Assembly: GCA_017562135.1 (NCBI GenBank)
Contig: QEYB01000062.1
Span: 682,001-746,000, forward strand
Reading direction: 5' to 3'
Source of the DNA: Dipylidium caninum
Lineage: Eukaryota; Platyhelminthes; Cestoda; Cyclophyllidea; Dipylidiidae
Length of the DNA stretch: 64,000 bases
Shown here: positions 12,705 through 25,400 of the stretch, one piece after another
Numbering within the stretch: position 1 is the stretch's first letter
How the letters are laid out: each line of letters starts with the position of its first letter
Position numbers and translations under genes: made by a program
The notes under the pieces: generated by a model
The model's input: the letters and a program-made list of their open reading frames with translations, nothing else
Database searches by the model: none
What the model was told of the DNA's origin: nothing

Positions 12705-13450
12705 ATAATAGACCCCCTCTGCCTTAGCAGCCTAACGCACACGGAGCTACGTTACTTCTTATTTGATTTTTATGTACATAAATGAAACATATCACCGAGA
12801 ACACACATGCATGTCATGCCGATTTTATTTTGACTCCTGTTATTTCTGAGTAGAATACTCCTATAATATTGCCATTATCTCTTCAACGTGCTCACTATAC
12901 CCTCTCTGAACATATTGTCTGAAAATGCGACAATACAGAATAATTCTTATCTCACTTTTTGGAATATCTTGGGTCGGTAGTGCTAATGAAATGCGGCGGC
13001 ATCCACTCGCCAGAGTTCGGCCCTGAAATACTTGGGGCACCCCACGATGAGGACAAGTGGTTATTTGGGTGAGAGCGTCAGGATTACTTTGTACACGATG
13101 AATGTCGGCAAAGATGGCCAAATTTGAGGGAGATAACCCGATTAAGGTAAGTGTCGGGCGTTCGGTTGTGACTCGCCATGAACAACAATTGGGTGTGAAG
13201 GGACGGTTAAAGGGCAACAAATAAAAGGACAAAGTGAGGTGTAAAAAGAGGCCCCAGGGTCTGATTAGGTCTGCGCAAAAGTAGGTGAAGAATGATAAAT
13301 GGTGACCCAGTAAAAATATCGCCAGGAATCTGTACGATGCCAATATGCCTTGCCCTCGAAGAATACGAATCTGTAAAAGGGGAAATGGTGATGTCGCTGA
13401 GAGGACAAGTATGGCAGAGAGGTGCACATAATAGTTGCTACCAAATGTGG
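12705..13450. other. convergent intergenic / 3' UTR region
   Basis: This lies between the stop of the plus-strand Ser/Pro-rich gene and the stop of minus-strand BCAS3, so it should hold both 3' UTRs. A minus-strand open frame at 12861-13427 (188 codons, hydrophobic, pyrimidine-driven composition) matches no family and is most simply a composition effect of the BCAS3 3' side. No RNA gene seen. Confidence 0.5.
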
Positions 13451-16400
13451 CTAGTAGGACGATTCACGGCCGATTTCAGCGGCCCAGCCCCCGGCATCGT
13501 CTTCGTCGGAAGTGGAACGGTCACGATAAATGGGGGACGGCGAAGGGGAGGACGGAGCCGGCGACTTTCTCATTTCCTCCCACATCTTCTCTCCAGCATC
13601 TTTCTCTTCATCAGTAAAATTCGTGTTTTGATGGCAACGTGATCTCCCCATTGGTTGATAAGGGGACGTATGGCGCTTTCTTTCTTCTGTCCTTTTCAAT
13701 TTCTGGTGCCTCCTTTTCGCCGCGGTGCGCCGTCGAGTCTTTTTGGATGATGATATGCGCAAGCCTCCGACAGAGGAACTGACACCCGGTTTCGAAGGCG
13801 ATGAGCTCAGACTTCCTTCTGAAAAAGTGCTCCCCGCCGCGCTAAGCAGGTAATCCATTTGGAGAGGTAGTGAAGTTGCCACCTTCACGGGTGCAGCTTC
13901 TGCAAAGGTAACAGTTGCTGCAACGGAGGCAGCCTCGACAGCAGACGTCGTTTCCTGAGGCTCCGGTTCGTCCATTGGAAAGGGAAGAAGAGGTGCTGCA
14001 TCCTCATACTTGCTGGTAGTTTTTTCAGAGCAGCGGGGGACTGTGCACGACTCTTCATTCGGCTGTTCAAGAGGGAAATCACTTTCGCAGAGGAAGAGCG
14101 AATCGCGTTTTGTGCCGAGCGTCTTTGGAGGCAGGCCGACACTCGGCGAATGTGAGTGGGGAAAGACCATCCGGACGGGAGAAATGAGGCTGAGAGGCCG
14201 TTGTTGTTGACGACCTATCAACGACAATTGCTGTTGTGCGCTCCGGGCCAGTTCATCATCATCCTCAGAGACGAAAAAAACAAATGGCAGGGAATTACAA
14301 ATGAGCCAGTATGAACCATCTTAACGTGTGTGAAGGTAAGTGCCACTCTGTGGTGCGTAAAAAAGTGTTAAAACTCAACCTCGACGTTAGTTTCGCCTCC
14401 GTGCCGAAGTAAAGCGTTAACAACCTGCTTTTGAGGGGTGGTACAGCACCAAAAGCAAGCGATGGAGAAGGCAACGCACCCGCATAGCGTCAGCGAGGCC
14501 GTAAACGACGCCGTCGAAACCGCGGCCGGTCAGACTGCAAAGCGATCCTCCCAGACTCGAGCCGTGGTAGCTCCCTGAGAAGCGAAATGGGACATACAAT
14601 TGCCACAGACTGGGGAGTTCCCCAGGCTCTCGCGACGAAATTGCCGCGGCCGTAACATGACATCCGCCCAGCCCCTGCAATAAACTGCCCTCCAGACTGG
14701 CATTAACGACCTCAAAGAAATCTAGGGCCACGGGTGGGGGGAACTAGCGGGCCAATCCTCGAAAGGGCAATAACTTTGGCTCCCCGTCTGATAGTCGCGG
14801 TAGTAAAATACCGGAGGAATGGCAAAGCATGCGAAGGACTACTTCAGGTGTAATACGAGGTCAAACGTGAGGGGAAGGAGGAGGAGACCAAGTATTAATT
14901 TTCATGGGGAACGAAAAAAAACACGCATACAAGCGTTTTAACCGTCAACCAAATGGGAAATACGCACACCTTGAGCGGTTTCGCCTGTGGACAGACGAGT
15001 TCTAAAATGGGCTCGGGTGACACCGTGCCTCTGTCCACGCGTCCCAGACGCCTTTGAGGAGGGCACCTTTGTGGCCAGGAGTGTCTTAAATTCCGAGCAT
15101 ACCCATGAGGATGAATAGCCGCCCCGTGGTCATTGTATCCCCACTTTGGAAGCGGAAATGACGAACTACGGAGTTGGAATTTGTTTACCGAGACGCAGGT
15201 GCAGGTGCTGCGTAGCAGTCACATTAGCTTCCAAGGGCTTCAATTTTTTCACCGACAACACCACTCGCCGGCTGAAGGCCTCCTCAAGTCGCCCTTGTAG
15301 ACACGATTAAGGACACTTTACTGCGGGGTGAAGTTGTTGGAAGAGCAAAGGTCGAGGTGCACCAACGAGGCAGAGGCGTTAGAACATGTTAAAATAGCTT
15401 TTTTCGGGCAATTGGATGATCAAAATTACTGGATCGTGCTGCGATCCTCTTCAGCAGCCCGCGATGACCGCTCACACTTTGGCTGTGGACAGGGGCACGA
15501 GATCGCTGTTTACGCGCCTTTCGACAGCTGCCAAGCCGCAGATGGGCGGTGTTCGGGCTCGCGGTTCACTCGTTAGAGTGGCGCTGTCAAAGTTCTACCA
15601 TCAAAGCGGGCGGAGAAAAGGAATTCCCCAAGTACACAGAGGAGTTAGTACATTTGGTGCGCACGAGTAAATGTGAATGGGGTTTAGAATTAAGGATTGT
15701 AAAATGAAAGGGAAACGAAATACAGGTGGGACAAAGGCGCGGCGGAAATAAAAACACCGGAGCGTACACAAAGTGATTTCATGTTAGAAGCTTCTCAATC
15801 CGGCTAATGGCCGAAAGGGAAGGCGGAGGAGGAGAAGGAGGAGGGGCAGCTAGTGCTTCACTCCGCCTTTTTGTGGACGGCTATGGAGAACGCCGAGAAG
15901 ACTGACGGCTACAATGGGCGCAGAGAGGAGGACATCAAAAGCCGCTGACATCTACGCAGGAGTGCGTGCATAGGAAGCGCCGCGGGTCACGAGTCCTGCT
16001 GGGGCAAACCATGGCGGATGGCTGCAGTTGTGCGTTGACGCTTAGTAGCCGAGGTCAGGGCTGTCGCAGCCAGGGGCCGATGTCACCAAAGCCGTTTATG
16101 AGCATTCTACGTGGCGGTGGAGACACCTGACCAGCCAAAAGCTTGTCATGTGACAAAATTGCGCATTCTAGGCGCCGTGGGCGGTTTAAGTCACGCCGAA
16201 CGAAGCCATCTCTACCGCGGAGCGCAATAAGAAGCCACAGTTCAGTGCTAACGCGTGAACACTTCCGATTAACGAGAGCAGCTCATTTTCCACAGCTTTT
16301 TTAACCACAAAAAAGACATGGTTACCGAGGCAAGCGGAGAAGAAAAAGAGCCTAGAGGGTGATTTTAACACCATGTCGCCTTGCCGACATTGCTTAAAAC

Positions 16401-19400
16401 AAAGCGCAGCTTTAAATAAGACTCTTTTTTTAACGCGTGTGCCAGTAAAAGTGTGCAGAGACTTTTTTAAAGTTAAATATGCACACTAATCTGCGCTGGG
16501 GATCCCGACTGAAGCCACCAAGACGCATTGGCAGCGTGTTTTGCTCAACTGAAGCATGGAGAACGGTGGGTGCAGCCGGCCGACGAGTGGAAAAAACGGA
16601 AGCCACAAATACCAGTTCCACTGCGAGGGCATCACGTGATCGGGCAGAAGATAGCATCGTGTGGGGGGAAGCGACCGGCCGTGCGGGCATGGCACGGTCG
16701 GCCACTCTTCCCCAAACCGGTGCGGAAGCGAGTCACGAAGCGCCCAATTCCATCTAGCATATTAACTTTTGAAGAATGCCCCGTCCGTACGCCTGTGGAT
16801 GCAAGTCCCGAGGAGCGAGACACGCAACCAGAAAAGGCGACGTAGACAAGACAGCAATGACGCCGACGAAACCACGCTGCCAGGAGCGGAGGGGTCGAGA
16901 AGAACCCAAATGGACTACTGCGGTGTTGTGTAAGGCTGTCATTCCACTGGAGAAGAGCGCTAAGTCGTGCACCGTTAATTTGAAATGTCTAGATAAGGTG
17001 TGAGTGAAATTGTTACTAGTTGGCGTTCAATCTGTGATTTCTTGACGGATCCTCGTTGTGACTACTAAACAACCGGCTTCCCGGGCAATAAAACACAGTC
17101 TGATGGTGTTGCAAAAGGCCCGAAACACTCATTTGCATAAGTGGCGGGCAAGTGACTCTTGCAATGCGCGAGTCTACGTGCCACTGCTGGCACCACGGCA
17201 GGGCTCAACGCGAGTCCCGATTCCGCCTGGTGGGCGATAAAGGATGAAGTGGGCATCTCGGCGAGTATCTTAATGAGTGGCCATGCATGAGGTCCGAGAA
17301 GGTCGTGGAGACGGGAAAAACGCGGACGAGGAGAGTGCGATTTCTTCCACTTCCCCCAGCGAAAATGGGTCGTAACTCGGTTTCCAGTAGAGGCAAAGAG
17401 AAAAAGGTGTGACACCGCCCTCCAGCCGGTCCGCCTTGAAACTCCGCACTCCCCATGCTACGGCGAAGGGAAGCACCGCAGCACGCGAGAACTCCTGACG
17501 TAGAAGAGGCCGGCAGTTAGAGCAAAAACTAGTACGAAGGAATAGTGGAAACAGGCGTCCAAAGGAGAGCGAATCGCCCAAAATGCGACGCCACCGAGGG
17601 GAGAGAGAAGCGATTAACAAAGGCCAAAGTAGGGCTACAGTAGCGGAGCTGAAGAGAGTTCGCCGCTTCTCTCTCGCCTCGCACCGCCCACGTAAAAGGA
17701 AAGGGGACAGAGCAATGTGTATCACATGATCGAGATGGCGGGCGGGGAGAAGCTCCAGTGGCCCGTGATGTTGGCAAAGAAAGTCGGCAAGAACGCAAAG
17801 CAGCAACGGGGGGGGGGGAGATGAGGGCGACCGCAGAGGTAGAGGTTAACACGTGGAGGTGGCTCCGGAGCGAGGACGACGTGAGGAAGGCAATAAGAAG
17901 CCGGGTGGGAAAGGGTGTGGTGGAGGCCCACGCTCACCTCAGTCCCCCAAACGCCCGCCCGGGACAAGGTGGGGCGAGCAGCGAAGATCGCGCGGCGCTC
18001 GCTGTCGCCCGTCCGCGGTCCGGTCTGCCCATCGACACGGGCCACAGCAGCGACTGCTGCGGCGGGTGCAAACGAGGTGGAAGCATAACTAAGGCGGCGC
18101 CCCCGAGTGAAAATGTGTCCGAGTTGGAACAAATGCCAGACAAAAAGCCTCAAGAGATGGGTAATTAGGGGCTGGATAAACAGAACTCCGCACTTTTTTC
18201 TCTTAACATACAGGCTAATGTATGGTAGAATATATTCCTGAGGATATTTGGCCACGCTCGAGTGATACAGGAAATAAGGGAGGCCACTGCTTGAGAAGAC
18301 ACACAAACGCCGCCGAAAATAATGGACCACAACCGGGTAGCACTAAAAGCTCACGTGTTCACAACTCTCGAATGTGTTTCACAGTTTCTATCCACAAAAA
18401 AAAACCGTAAACTCTCTCCGACCCTGGAAAGACGGGAGAGTAAAATTAGCGTAAAAACGACGGTCCGGCTCTTGAAGCAACGTCACCGCACTCGAAAACA
18501 TCGCGCGGTTTTAATTAGGCTACCGCCTGGAGATGGGAATACGCCCTCGTGTGACGCAGTAAATTCACTTTTTGTTTATTAAACTGCCCCAAAATGACAC
18601 AGACGGCATGGTGGGACCAGGCCGGCGAGGGAGATCCTCAGAGGTTGGAGTAGTATTTGCCCACCAACTAAGAACAATCTACTGCTAAGGAGTATATTTT
18701 GGACACCTTTCAAAATCTTGGCGTTGTCATCACCCAATTTGCTACGAAGACAAACGAGAGAGCAGATGCGTTTGAGAGAGTGCAAAAAGCGTCACGAGTG
18801 CCACCCCATGTGAGAAAAGCGAGCCGACTTGTTGTTCAGGTGTTTGTAGCAGCGCGACTTTGGTTCACATGACTTACCGCAGTAGAGGGTGGGATGCTGA
18901 CAGCCGCGAGGGTGGGAGAAGCCGCAGTCCTCGTTGAGCGAGGAGGCGGAGACAGCGTCGCCTCCGCTGCCACGGCCACCGCCGGCGCCGGCGCCAATGC
19001 CCACCGCCAAAGGTGCCAGGCAGGCACTCAGATTGGCTGAGGAGTCTGTTGTTTGAACGTCGCCAGCCTGGAGGGAGGAAAGTCAGTGAGGAAATAAAAT
19101 CTCGCCCTGTACAGTGGCTAAAGCTGTAAATCTAGTGCTGCCACAACGGATTTATCATAAGTATGGTTTTGTAGGTGCAGAGTTCAAACAATCTAGGGCG
19201 TATAACTGTTCATACTTCACACCGCCTACGGTTTTAGTCGCACCGCCTCTTCCCATCAGACCTCTAAGAGGGGGGGGGGAGGAGGGGGAGAAATCAGTAC
19301 TTTTCAACAGGCTGGGATTGCAGTCTGCCTCGGCAATTGAGGGATAACGTTGGCCAAGGGGACCTAACAGTCCTGCGGTCAGAAGATGAAGGAAAGAACT

Positions 19401-22400
19401 GCACGTTAGTCGGTATTTTACGAAATGAGAGAGGAAAAAAACAACATCAACAACAACGACAACAACAACAGGAAAGTGCACGGATAAACACATCCTTCGA
19501 CAACAAGAAAGTCACGAGATAAGGAAGGATTTTCGTAGGCGTCGTATAAGTCACATTGACGGCCGCCACGAACTCATCAATAAAACCTCGTTGCGGCCTA
19601 TTAACGGTTTAGGAAGAGGACAGGAGCTCCAAAATTTTCAATTTCACACCACTTTTAGGCCCAACATTCCTTCTACTGTCTGAGGGCGCTTTGCCAACTG
19701 AAGACAGTGGAAAGAGCCCGATGGATGGAAGAGACGACCAAGAACGCCACCCACACACACATATACACACTCACTCAACAGATCAGCGGGAAGCGAGTTG
19801 TCATTGAGGAGAGGATTGCCAAAGAAAAAGTGAAATTATCCGGGAGAAATGCTATAGTCAAACAGAGAGGCCAATTTGTTTTGCCTCGGGTTTGGGCTGA
19901 GACGGAACCAAGGAATCGCTGAGGGTGAGGGCGATCTCCGCCTGCATGTGGGCCATGGAGAAGAGGCCCCTTCGCTCAGTGCAACACGGTAGACCGTCAA
20001 TTCAAGCGCCACATTATGCACAGACGACGGCAGAGTTGCATGTTGCAGCAATTAAGCGCTTCAGGATTCCCTTTCCTCGATACCCGTTGCAGAAAATGAC
20101 CAAAAGCACCAGGTAGCTACCGTCGAGATTCTCAATTAATGTGTTAAAAGTGGGAAGGAGCAAGAAGAAATAGTCCACACGTCGTCAGCAAACCGGTGGA
20201 CAGGACAGAAGTGGGTCTAAGCTCGAGAAGGCCGGAGGCGCAGCGGAAAGGTGGCGCCAAAAGCGCCGCCGTAAGGCACTACACAGTATTGAGGGATTAA
20301 AGTGATAAAAAAACACACGAAAAAGCCTTCAAGGTGGGAAATTGTGAAATCCAAAGGCCCCGGGAAAGATAAGTCTTCTCGCCACCTGCTTGGCACTTGA
20401 CGCCGAGCTCATTTTTGGGTGAAGGTGGTGAGAGTAGCGGACGAGCAGGAGAGGAACTTACGTTGAAGGGAGACGAGTGGAAAGTGAACTGCGGACCCAT
20501 CCAAATACGTCGGAAGGGCGCAAGGTGGGTGGTGAGCTCCACCTGACTGTACCAGTACGAGGCGGCGTCGTCGGGAGCCAAACCCTCGGGCGCAGCGGTG
20601 GTCAGCGAGCGGGAACTCCTCGCGCTCTCCGCCAAACTTGACGCCCCCGCCACCCCCTCAGAGGCGTGGCGCTGCCGCGAGGGCACCTCCACCGCCGCAG
20701 TCGGCTCTACAGAAAGGCCAGGCACACAAAAACAGCCAGCATTAACTACAACATCCGACAACGCCACGTTGGCTGACGGTGTCCACATCGCCTGCCCGAT
20801 TCGTTACTGTGCATATGTATAAAATCGGACAGAAAGTAATCAAAGCGGCGGGGAAATAAAAATAGTAGCTGCCAATAAAACATGCGGCAAAAGATGGCAG
20901 CCGATTTTACGCCGAAATGAGCTTGTGCGGCGATCATAGTGAAACAGGCGTTACGGAATATGAATAATCCTTTTTTATCTTTTAATATTAACTTTGGACT
21001 CCACAAAAATGCCCCTCGGCGGTGCATGCTGCTTTTGTCGCTCTTTAACGCCGAGGAATGGCGGAGTGAATGAAGCGTGCTAACAACAGTCCACACGGGT
21101 TCCAGTGCAGCCCGGGAGGTTACCAACCACTTGTCACTTTCGAAGTGATAAATGAGCACCCACCGAAGTACTCAACACTGGCACTGCCGCCAGTCGCGTA
21201 CTTATAAGCGTCTAAAAAGAACACGAAAATACGTGCTGCGGGTTCAAGGTGCAGTTCCTTGCTTATTTTTTTCACAAAATACTTAGAGGTGATTGTCAAA
21301 TTAGCGGTAGACTTTGGGCCTCCGTGTAGTTGGGAGTGGAATAAATCACCCCAACTGCGGTTGTTTTCTCTGCCCACTGGGAAGAGAGCCGCTTCCAACC
21401 TCGCCGACTCAGCGGCCCCCATCAGGGGGAGGGGGAGGAGGGGGCGGATAGTGGAGAGCTCTGAGCCTAGTGTCGCTGGGGAGGAGGAGGAGTTGTGGCC
21501 TATCCTTCGCCACATCCGAGAACGCACATGGGAGACAGTTGGATGAGGGGGCATGGCACCTCGCTCAGCTTCGCCGTCTTGTTCCAACTCGCCGGAATTT
21601 ATCGCAACCCACGTCAGTTAATGGTCGGCACTAGAAATATGCACCTTCCGGTTGGATCCACACGATGTCGCGCCGAAACACTGCGAAAAAAAAACACCCG
21701 AGGGCATGGGAGCACTTTTCAATCACATGCTAGGCGAAAGCAATTGACGAGACCGGCGAGATAGTGGCTCTGGCCGTGCAGGTGCTCAGGACACTGCCCG
21801 CTCGGGCGTTACGGAGGGAGGGGCAGACGCATTAGAGGTGGTGGAACAGGGTCTTGGGCGTTTTCACGCTTTGCGTCACTCCCGCGGCCGAGCAAACGCT
21901 CGCACCACCGAGATAGAATGTCTCCCAGCGTGGGCGACCAATCAGGCGGAAGGGAGACTGCCTCGAGGATGCCTGTGCCTGCCTGCGTCGGGGGACGGGA
22001 AAAGATGAAGGTGAAAAGGGGAATGTTTACACGATTGTCATTGACGTGCTGACGTGCACTCACGAGGTGCGGCGTTACGCCATCACCACACAAGTGGGGC
22101 GTCGCGGTGGAAAATGAAAGCACAACTGTCGGCAAAATGAACTGGATCAACTCAACTTAGAGTAGTTTAAAAGGCCGCCTGCCACATCGACTGTTTGAAG
22201 GGTAAAGAATGGCAACGGGGGGACTTCATTTCCGGTATTTGAAGACAAGAACACGGGGAGGCGGTGGGACGGTGACCTCAGATGGGTGGACTCTGCGAGA
22301 TTATTTTAACAGAATTAAGCCGGTACGGAGTGAAAAGGCGACAGAGTTAATCCGTTTAGGCCTTGGCGTCACTGCGCATTGAAATTTCCAGAAGAACTAC

Positions 22401-25400
22401 AACCAATGAGGTTGTTCACAGAACGTTTTATTGAACTAAGCCAGGCAAAGTCGAGCACGATGAAAGTGTGCAGACAGAACACCCAAACCCATTTCCGTAC
22501 TACCGTTTACACCGCTAATTCGGCATTTTTTTCGTTTCGTCTACAAAGGGAAATAACGAATTTCTGCCCAGTCGACGCCTCATCATGCAACAAGAGGCAA
22601 ATAACACTGGCTTGTTGAGACTAAGCAAAGCGGATGTAAAGGGATTGAAAACGGTCGAAACACACATGAAGGCGGTGAAATGGTCTCTTCTTTGGGATGC
22701 TTCTCCAACGGCAGGAGGCAGGTACGTTGGCCACTTGCTTTTGCCCATCGAGCGATTAGGAGAAAATAAAGCAAAATGCAAGCGCCTTCTGGACGGCTGA
22801 CGTGGATGAGAAGGCACTGGCATCATGGAGGCCGCGAGGAGAAATTTGTACCACGGCAACCTCTCTCCACCGCATGACAACCCATATGCGGTGGCACAAT
22901 CTCGCTTGATTGACCTTTCACACTACTCCCCTCTCTAAGCTCTCCACAACCTCGGCGATATTTCTACTTCAAGTTTTGAGCGCCGGGAGAAAACTATCAA
23001 AGCCGCGGTTTGAGGATGCTGGAGCATTTGAATGGGGCATGAAACAACTCTGAATGCAGGAAGGAGATGGTAGAATGTAATGAGACAGACTTTCCCCTCA
23101 TAAATTTGCTATGATATGGCACAAATTAGAGAAGCTACATTCCACAAAGTGTTGGCAAAATAACATCTATCAACCTTCTGACAATAAATAACTTCTTCTT
23201 CTTCTGAATCTACGATATGCTTGGCAAGGACAGAGTAGGAAAGGATCGAGTGGTTTCGGGTAAATTTTCAAGGAAGTTGAGATCATTAAACAGAAGAGGA
23301 GATCAATTGAGGAAAATTAATGGGCCCGAAAAGACGGGATTTTATGATGGCTTTTCAGTCAGCCGTGCATCGGCCACAAAATTTGTAAATCCCAGCCCAA
23401 CTTTATGGCTTTAGGAGTTCTCGAAGACGCAGAAGCTTTATGGCCTCTTCGAAGCACAGACTGGGTTCGCAAAGAAAAATTCAATATAAATTTCGAGGAA
23501 AAGAACCAAGAGTGGAGGTAAACAAGGGTTGAAGGAGTTAAATAATTGTGGGAAGATCGGTTTAAACTTTGAGGATATAAGAAACGTAAAGGCACTGCTC
23601 ACCTGGCCCAGACTCAAAGAAGTCCTCAAGAATGGCAATGGAGGTCGGAGAAGGTGGCGGCGGCGGTGTGGGAAGTGACGTTGACGTCGGTGATGGTGGC
23701 GAGAGAAGGGTAATTAAGGGGTGGGTGGCCGAGAAAGGTGGCATCCTAGGAATTGTGTCGGCTTGGAGATGCCATTGGCCCAGTGGCAAACAGCGGAGTT
23801 TTATCGGACTGTCCTGGACAAACACAGTAAAACCGCTTGAGGAAGACCTTATTCCACCATCCAGTGTCTCACAAGCTAACCAGGAGGGGTTTACACCACC
23901 TCCTCGGACGTTGCACTCGGTCAGATCAATTCCCTCCTCGTAGCCTTTATTTCGCATATTAAAAAGTTAAATCTTAAGACAAAAAATTCAGTCAAACTGG
24001 TTATGTAACATTGGGAAATGAAGGAATATGTAGACCAGAACAGTGAAAGGAGAAAAAAACGAAAGCACAAACTAACCTGACTAACTTTGTCATCAGACTC
24101 GTTGTGGGTCACAATGAGCTGGTATTCAACTAGGTGCATATCCCAGGTTAACAGGAAAAGAGCTCTGGAGTACCGGTGACCTGTGGCAAAGAAAAGTCAA
24201 TTTTTACCAAGACGGCATCTTAAATGAGGTGGTAATTAGTAACGTGCTACTGATAAGAACATCAGTAGGATCTATTCGTTAACGTAGGTGAGCAGGGGCT
24301 TGGGCAAACGTGTGTTCGAGGCTTCTTTACCTTGGAGCAAAGTAAGCTAATTAACATGAAAACATCACTAGAAAACCATCACATTTCAGAGACTTTTTGA
24401 AGACAAATAAACCTTACTCAAAGAAGTTTGACTAACTGCATTTAAGACCGGTAATGAGGTAGGATGAGGCTGACCAGAACCCTCCTCCTTCCCCCGTCCA
24501 TGTGGTCCTGCATTACTATTCCAACTGGGGACGTTAACCATAGGGTCAAGGGAATCCATGTTAATAGCTACGTGTGCAATGTTACCGCCTTTCATGTCGC
24601 AATTAAAACTCAGGGTGCACAAAACCTAAAAATACCCACCACGTCGGATATCCTGATCTATGAGTTGACCTGTCTCAGCCACAGTGTTGGAATTGCCAGA
24701 CCATCCACAATGGGAGTGGGGAAGATGACAAACGGGAAGCTGGAAAGACGCTGCTATCCGAAGCGCCGACACACTGCAGGAGTGTTGCGGACGACCCGGT
24801 ATGTGGGAGGGCGAGGAAAACTGGTGATACCTTTAAAGAGTAAAGTTGGGATAGGGCTTCATTTCAAGACCAATTGATAAGCATCATGTAGGCGGCGATA
24901 ATCTTTCACCCAGACTTTTCCCAACTGTAGGAATTACCGCTTAGACAACATTTCTGGGATGATACCAATTCAGTCAGAATGTCGATTCAATTGGCTGATG
25001 TTTGGATGATCAGGAAAACCCACCAGTACTAAAGCAAATTAAATCAAAAACCCGGTTGACATACAAGGCCACGGCTGCCGTATGGTGGGAACGATCAAAG
25101 CGGCTAGGGCTATTGGCACCACAGAGAAAAGCATTAGCAAAGGGCATGAGAAGAGCAGCAGTAGCAAGAATTTGGGTGAAACTCTCACTACACATGCATG
25201 TGGTGCGACATACATCGCCAAAGGATGGCAATAACATCGTCCAGAGCGCTGCCAGTTGAAATGAAATGGCAAAAAAAGCCGTCAAGAGGGGAGGTGCCAG
25301 AAGAATCAAGATTGGCAGTTATTACGGGTGAAAGGCGGTCACGGATTTAAGTCACGTCCACATCCAAAAAACACGCACAAATCACTTTTATGCCGTGGTA

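Noticed and set aside
12861..13427. 188-codon minus-strand open frame next to the BCAS3 3' end
   Set aside because: Hydrophobic, pyrimidine-driven composition with no domain, ending where the 3' UTR of BCAS3 is expected; no splice link to the gene.
17270..18330. Long open frames on both strands in the GC-rich BCAS3 intron
   Set aside because: Overlapping frames on both strands with Arg/Ser/Pro-rich low-complexity translations are expected from GC-rich intron DNA; no family similarity and no phase-compatible splice sites.
24386..24622. Gly/Pro-rich minus-strand frame as an extra BCAS3 exon
   Set aside because: The exons at 24773-24640 and 24180-24077 join directly in phase 1, so this piece is not needed; no clear acceptor precedes it.
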